Positions 12,723 to 16,180 of a stretch of DNA of 16,180 bases are shown here, in pieces. The notes beneath the pieces are model-generated. The model searched no databases. It saw only the letters and a list, made by a program, of their open reading frames with translations, and was not told the origin of the DNA. This DNA comes from JAYZDF01 sp036337945. GTDB taxonomy: Bacteria > Myxococcota > Kuafuiibacteriia > Kuafuiibacteriales > Kuafuiibacteriaceae. Where the stretch lies: NCBI GenBank assembly GCA_036337945.1, contig JAYZDF010000017.1, positions 1 to 16,180 on the forward strand, read 5' to 3'. The first letter of the stretch is position 1; every line of letters starts with the position of its first letter. Both the position numbers and the translations under genes were made by a program.

Positions 12723-15700
12723 CTAGCGATTATCTAAACTCTTCGACAAACGTCGCAAGCGCTCAGCTTTTTCTGCTACTTCGCTGCGCAAAAGTTCAAC
12801 TTGTCGGGACTTCTCCTTCAGAGTTCCTTCTACCTGAGATACCCGAAGTTCTGCTTCAGCCAACTCTTCCTCGGCCCTGTGAGCGATTCGCCTCAAGCGT
12901 TCTTGCTCTTGAGTCGCGCTTCTTAGTTGACTCTCTAATCGGGCAAGATTCTGCTCAGTTTCCCGCATTTTGCCAGGCGAGTTCGAACTTGTTCTGAGAA
13001 TTTCGAGCTCTTCAGAGACTCTGGAATACTCACCCATGTGCTCGGCAAATTCATCACGAAGATTTTCTAAAGTTTCCTGCAGTTGCCGCGTTTCATTCAT
13101 CTTGGCCGCCAGTTCTGCGCGAACCTCATCAGTTCGGCCATTCGCATTTGAAAGCTCCTCTCGAAGTCTAAGCAATATTTCCTCGGAGTTATTTTCCATA
13201 ACTTGCTCCGTGGACGGACTCTCAGTTTCAAGCGCTTTGATGCGGGAATCTTGAATTTCTTCTCGTCGTCGCGCCTCCAGTATATGCTCTGCGAGTTCTT
13301 CTATTTCTGCTTGTGCTTCTTCCTCGTAAGCATTTGCCGCGTTGGTCACCTGCGACAGTTGTTCCTCGAACAATACTTGTTGCGCTAAAGCAGCTCTCAA
13401 TCTCTCGCTGACATCTGCTTCCCGTATGGCAAATTCTGCCGCCATTTCTTCTTTCTCGTTGACCAACCGCTTATTCTGCTCACGCAAGGCTATGAGCTCT
13501 TCACGAGGTTCTTGCTCATCAGTCACAGGAGCCAGTTTTAACCTCCGAGGCTTTTCTTTTTCGTTCTGATTCGCACCAAGCGATTGAAGCTCACTTTCAA
13601 GCGTCTGAATCCTTAGCAGCATCGCGGTTTTTTCGTTTTGATATCGCTCAATGGTCGCTGCAGCCTCGAGCATTCTCTGCTCAACTTCCTCTAGCTGCTC
13701 GAGTGCACCAGTCGCTAGGTCTCTACTTTCTCGGAATTGGGCATCAATCTCTTTGGCACGAAGTTCATATTGTTCGATTTGAGCTTCGAGTAATTTTACC
13801 TGCTCCTCATAAACAACCACTCTATCTAGAAATTCATTCTTCTGTTGCGCCGAGAAAATAGCATCTTCATTCAAACGCTCTGCATGATCATTCAGCAAGA
13901 CAAGTTTCTCAGCCACCTGTCCAAGCTCTTTTTTCAGACTGGCCTTTGACTCTTCAAGAAGCACAACCCTACTACGAAGTTCATCATTTTCCGTTGCGGT
14001 TTGAATCACATCATCAAGTTGTGCAAACGTGCTGCGGCCTTCAACTTTGGCAGTCAAACGCAAATTCTCATCACCGAGTTCACCGATTTCGCGTTGTAGA
14101 AATTCGATATACTCACTGGACTCAGAATACGCGAGAGACGCGGCTGCCAACTGATTAACCTGTTCGACGAGCGCTTCTTTTTCTTTTTTTAGTTCCTCAA
14201 TCGACTCATTGAGTGCTTCGTTGTCGTCTTGCGCTCCCAAAAGGGCAGCTACTTGAACCTCTAGCTCCTGAATTTCTGCTTCTCGTTCACCCAGAATTTT
14301 TGAGTAGCCAGCTTGATCCAGTTGAGCAGTTGTCCCTATCACGTCGAGTGTCGATTCTGAGTTCGCGATGGCAAGACGAGTCTCTAAATCAACAATTTTC
14401 TCTGCTTCCAAAAGCTTATCTTGCTCCATCTGCAAAATCTCGCTCTGAAGCGACTCAATAATCTCTTGGGCCTCGAACATATCAAGCTGAAGTTGCTCTG
14501 CTCTTGCGCTGTGCATGGCTTGATCACGTTTCGTATCTAGAGCCTCTTTGCGTACGTCATGCATTAGTTCCTGAAGCTCAATGATCTCGTCTTTGTGTTC
14601 GCTTACCGTTTCATGGAGTTCTGTTATGTGTTTTTGATCGCCCGCGATACGCTGCTCAAGCTCGACGATATGAGCGCGTGCAAGCCTCTCATTCTCTTGA
14701 AGGGCATGAGTGACCTCAGAATTAACAGAGAGTTGATTTTCGAGGCTCGCAAGTTCTGTCTGTTTCTCGCTAAGCGCAGTCTCTTTGTCGCGCATTCCTG
14801 ACTGTAACGAGTCGTTTTCCCATTCGAGTCGTTCAATCGCAGCTTGACTGCCCTCAAGCGCTTTGTTGAGCTCGTAAACTCGTTCCTCAGTTTTCCCTAC
14901 GCTGTTCGCTAACTTTACGGCCACATCTCGCTCATCTATCATGGCTCGCGATGTAGCCATCAAGGCCTCGTGGTCCGCCTTGAGCGCGTAGAATTTTTTT
15001 CGAGTTGTTTCGAGTTCTTGAGACAATTCACCCGTCACAAGCTCTAGCGCAGACTTGTCAGCTTGCAGCCCAACGGCCTGGGTCCTCAATTCGTCGATCT
15101 GCGCCACTTTTGTAAGTAAGTTTCTCTGCGCTGTCTCGAAATTGGCACGAGATTCAAAGACTTCACGACGTGCGGCATCTAATTCAGCCTGAGTGTTTAC
15201 AGAAACCTCCCTTTGTAAATTGAAGCGCTTCTCTACCTCGTCGAGATCTCGCTCTGACGAGTTGCGAATAAAACTTTGACGCTCGTAAGATTCGTTGAGC
15301 AACTCTCGTAAACTATGAACTTCCGATTCCGAAACCTGTAAGGCGCTCACTAGTGCTGCTATCTTTGACTTGAGCTTGGTTTCTTCCCGGCTACGTTGCA
15401 CGTCAGAAAAATCTGTCTCTTCCTTCAGCTTCGCTAGTTCTGCCGAGGATTCTCGATAAAACCTTTCGAGCTCTAAGATTCGTTGTCCCTGCTCTTTTCG
15501 TTCTTTTTCGAGTTCTTCAACACGACTCTTAGGAGTGTCATTTTCCTCATTTGAATAGTCTTTCGAAACTATAGGATTATCGGTCGCTGACACACGTACT
15601 CGCAAACGGCGTTCGGATAGTTCGAGTCGCCTTTGCAGGTCGTCGCATTCATTTTGCTTTGCGACTAAAGCAATCTCAAGTTGCAATAATTCTTCAGAAT

Positions 15701-16180
15701 TGAGGATAGAGGGCGAAGCACGCAACTCTAACTCTCGTTTCAGTTTGCTAAGTTTCTGCTGCAATGAAACGTTTTGGTTGAGAGCCGTTTCAAGTTGCTC
15801 CGACAAAATCCGCTCTCGCGCCAAAGAAGCGTGCGTCGGCTGATTTTGTGAGGGAGTCTCGTTTGATGCGAGCTGCAGCATATGATTTTGGGCGGTTACC
15901 TTCGACAACTGCCGTTCCAGCTCATGAATTCGTTGGTTCCGGGACTCACTTCGTACAAGGTCTGCGGACAAACCAGTTCTCAACTGGGTGCGAATCGCAT
16001 TACGGATAGGCTCCATTCGTTTTGAAAGACTTCGAATCGACTCGCTTTTTATGCTCAAAGCTTGCTGGGCTGCTGCAAGAGCATCCTGAAGCTGCTGTAC
16101 GTCCGCCGGAGGGCCCCCTGTCACGTGTTGATTAAGCAGTTCTGGAGATAACTCAAAAAGCATCCTGGCATCTGCAACAG
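12723..16180 (-). CDS. Giant coiled-coil protein, 5' end probably outside window
   Basis: At least 1146 residues if translation starts at the ATG at 16163, but that codon has no usefully spaced Shine-Dalgarno and the frame stays open to the edge of the window (ADAR before the Met), so an N-terminal domain may lie beyond it. Nearly the whole visible protein is charged heptad coiled coil rich in Glu, Leu, Gln, Ala, Arg and Lys, with very few Pro, Gly or Cys. Breaks are seen at ~15-25 (HVTGGPPADV), around 620 and at ~865-885, where a basic KPRRLKLAP segment is the clearest hinge. The C-terminus is basic (AERLRRLSKSLDNR). There are no membrane helices or ATPase motifs, so it is not a complete SMC. 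A cytoplasmic scaffold or filament is likely; its function is unknown. The E1 gene follows 36 bases later. Confidence 0.8.
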   Translation of the reverse strand, partial: VADARMLFELSPELLNQHVTGGPPADVQQLQDALAAAQQALSIKSESIRSLSKRMEPIRNAIRTQLRTGLSADLVRSESRNQRIHELERQLSKVTAQNHMLQLASNETPSQNQPTHASLARERILSEQLETALNQNVSLQQKLSKLKRELELRASPSILNSEELLQLEIALVAKQNECDDLQRRLELSERRLRVRVSATDNPIVSKDYSNEENDTPKSRVEELEKERKEQGQRILELERFYRESSAELAKLKEETDFSDVQRSREETKLKSKIAALVSALQVSESEVHSLRELLNESYERQSFIRNSSERDLDEVEKRFNLQREVSVNTQAELDAARREVFESRANFETAQRNLLTKVAQIDELRTQAVGLQADKSALELVTGELSQELETTRKKFYALKADHEALMATSRAMIDERDVAVKLANSVGKTEERVYELNKALEGSQAAIERLEWENDSLQSGMRDKETALSEKQTELASLENQLSVNSEVTHALQENERLARAHIVELEQRIAGDQKHITELHETVSEHKDEIIELQELMHDVRKEALDTKRDQAMHSARAEQLQLDMFEAQEIIESLQSEILQMEQDKLLEAEKIVDLETRLAIANSESTLDVIGTTAQLDQAGYSKILGEREAEIQELEVQVAALLGAQDDNEALNESIEELKKEKEALVEQVNQLAAASLAYSESSEYIEFLQREIGELGDENLRLTAKVEGRSTFAQLDDVIQTATENDELRSRVVLLEESKASLKKELGQVAEKLVLLNDHAERLNEDAIFSAQQKNEFLDRVVVYEEQVKLLEAQIEQYELRAKEIDAQFRESRDLATGALEQLEEVEQRMLEAAATIERYQNEKTAMLLRIQTLESELQSLGANQNEKEKPRRLKLAPVTDEQEPREELIALREQNKRLVNEKEEMAAEFAIREADVSERLRAALAQQVLFEEQLSQVTNAANAYEEEAQAEIEELAEHILEARRREEIQDSRIKALETESPSTEQVMENNSEEILLRLREELSNANGRTDEVRAELAAKMNETRQLQETLENLRDEFAEHMGEYSRVSEELEILRTSSNSPGKMRETEQNLARLESQLRSATQEQERLRRIAHRAEEELAEAELRVSQVEGTLKEKSRQVELLRSEVAEKAERLRRLSKSLDNR

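Noticed and set aside
12970..14801. Several plus-strand reading frames of 60-95 codons opposite the coiled-coil gene
   Set aside because: They are Ser/Cys/Leu-rich antisense shadows of the Glu/Lys/Arg-rich coding strand and have no recognisable starts.
12723..16180. SMC/Rad50-type ATPase
   Set aside because: No Walker A, Walker B or ABC signature and no globular hinge of the usual size are visible; only coiled coil. A head beyond the window edge cannot be excluded, but it is not supported.

Overview
The window looks like a chromosomal segment from a Gram-negative, myxobacteria-like organism (Myxococcota or an uncultivated relative). This is inferred from gene content: a lipoprotein with a MYXO-CTERM-like tail, an FHA/pseudokinase protein, a lamin-tail lipoprotein, a very long coiled-coil protein and a CehA/McbA-type metallohydrolase. 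Base composition appears moderate (not computed). No rRNA, tRNA, CRISPR array, insertion sequence or phage gene was seen.

Layout. At the left edge, two plus-strand genes are translationally coupled: a PHP-type metallohydrolase that enters from outside the window (2-1990) and a two-helix membrane protein (1987-2217). Everything else is on the minus strand and converges on them. In transcription order from the right edge: (a) a giant coiled-coil protein open at the window edge (12723-16180); an E1-like adenylyltransferase fused to a TusA-like domain (11721-12686); a miniature E1-like protein (11384-11728); and a JAMM/MPN+ metalloprotease (10946-11383). The last three overlap or abut. (b) A 305-base spacer with a candidate promoter and a 32-bp dyad. 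(c) A tightly overlapped trio: FHA-pseudokinase (9360-10640), PHP phosphoesterase (8524-9366) and the LarE-type sulfur transferase (7665-8531). (d) A ~900-residue lipoprotein that resembles the eukaryotic BPI/LBP lipid-binding fold (4825-7533). (e) A coupled three-gene cell-envelope cluster: a small secreted protein (4316-4657), a half-length TolC-like protein (3801-4319) and a lamin-tail lipoprotein (2308-3798).

The two most notable signals are these. First, the E1/mini-E1/JAMM cluster: the E1 lacks the N-terminal RYxRQ arginine-finger segment of MoeB/ThiF, while the small neighbouring protein begins with exactly that segment but lacks the adenylation centre. This suggests a split, heterodimeric bacterial E1 comparable in logic to SAE1/UBA2, coupled to a TusA-like sulfur carrier and a deubiquitinase-like protease. 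Second, the BPI-like lipoprotein, which combines an N-terminal lipobox with a C-terminal Cys/transmembrane/Arg sorting signal. Both are inferences from reading the sequence; no search or structure prediction was run.
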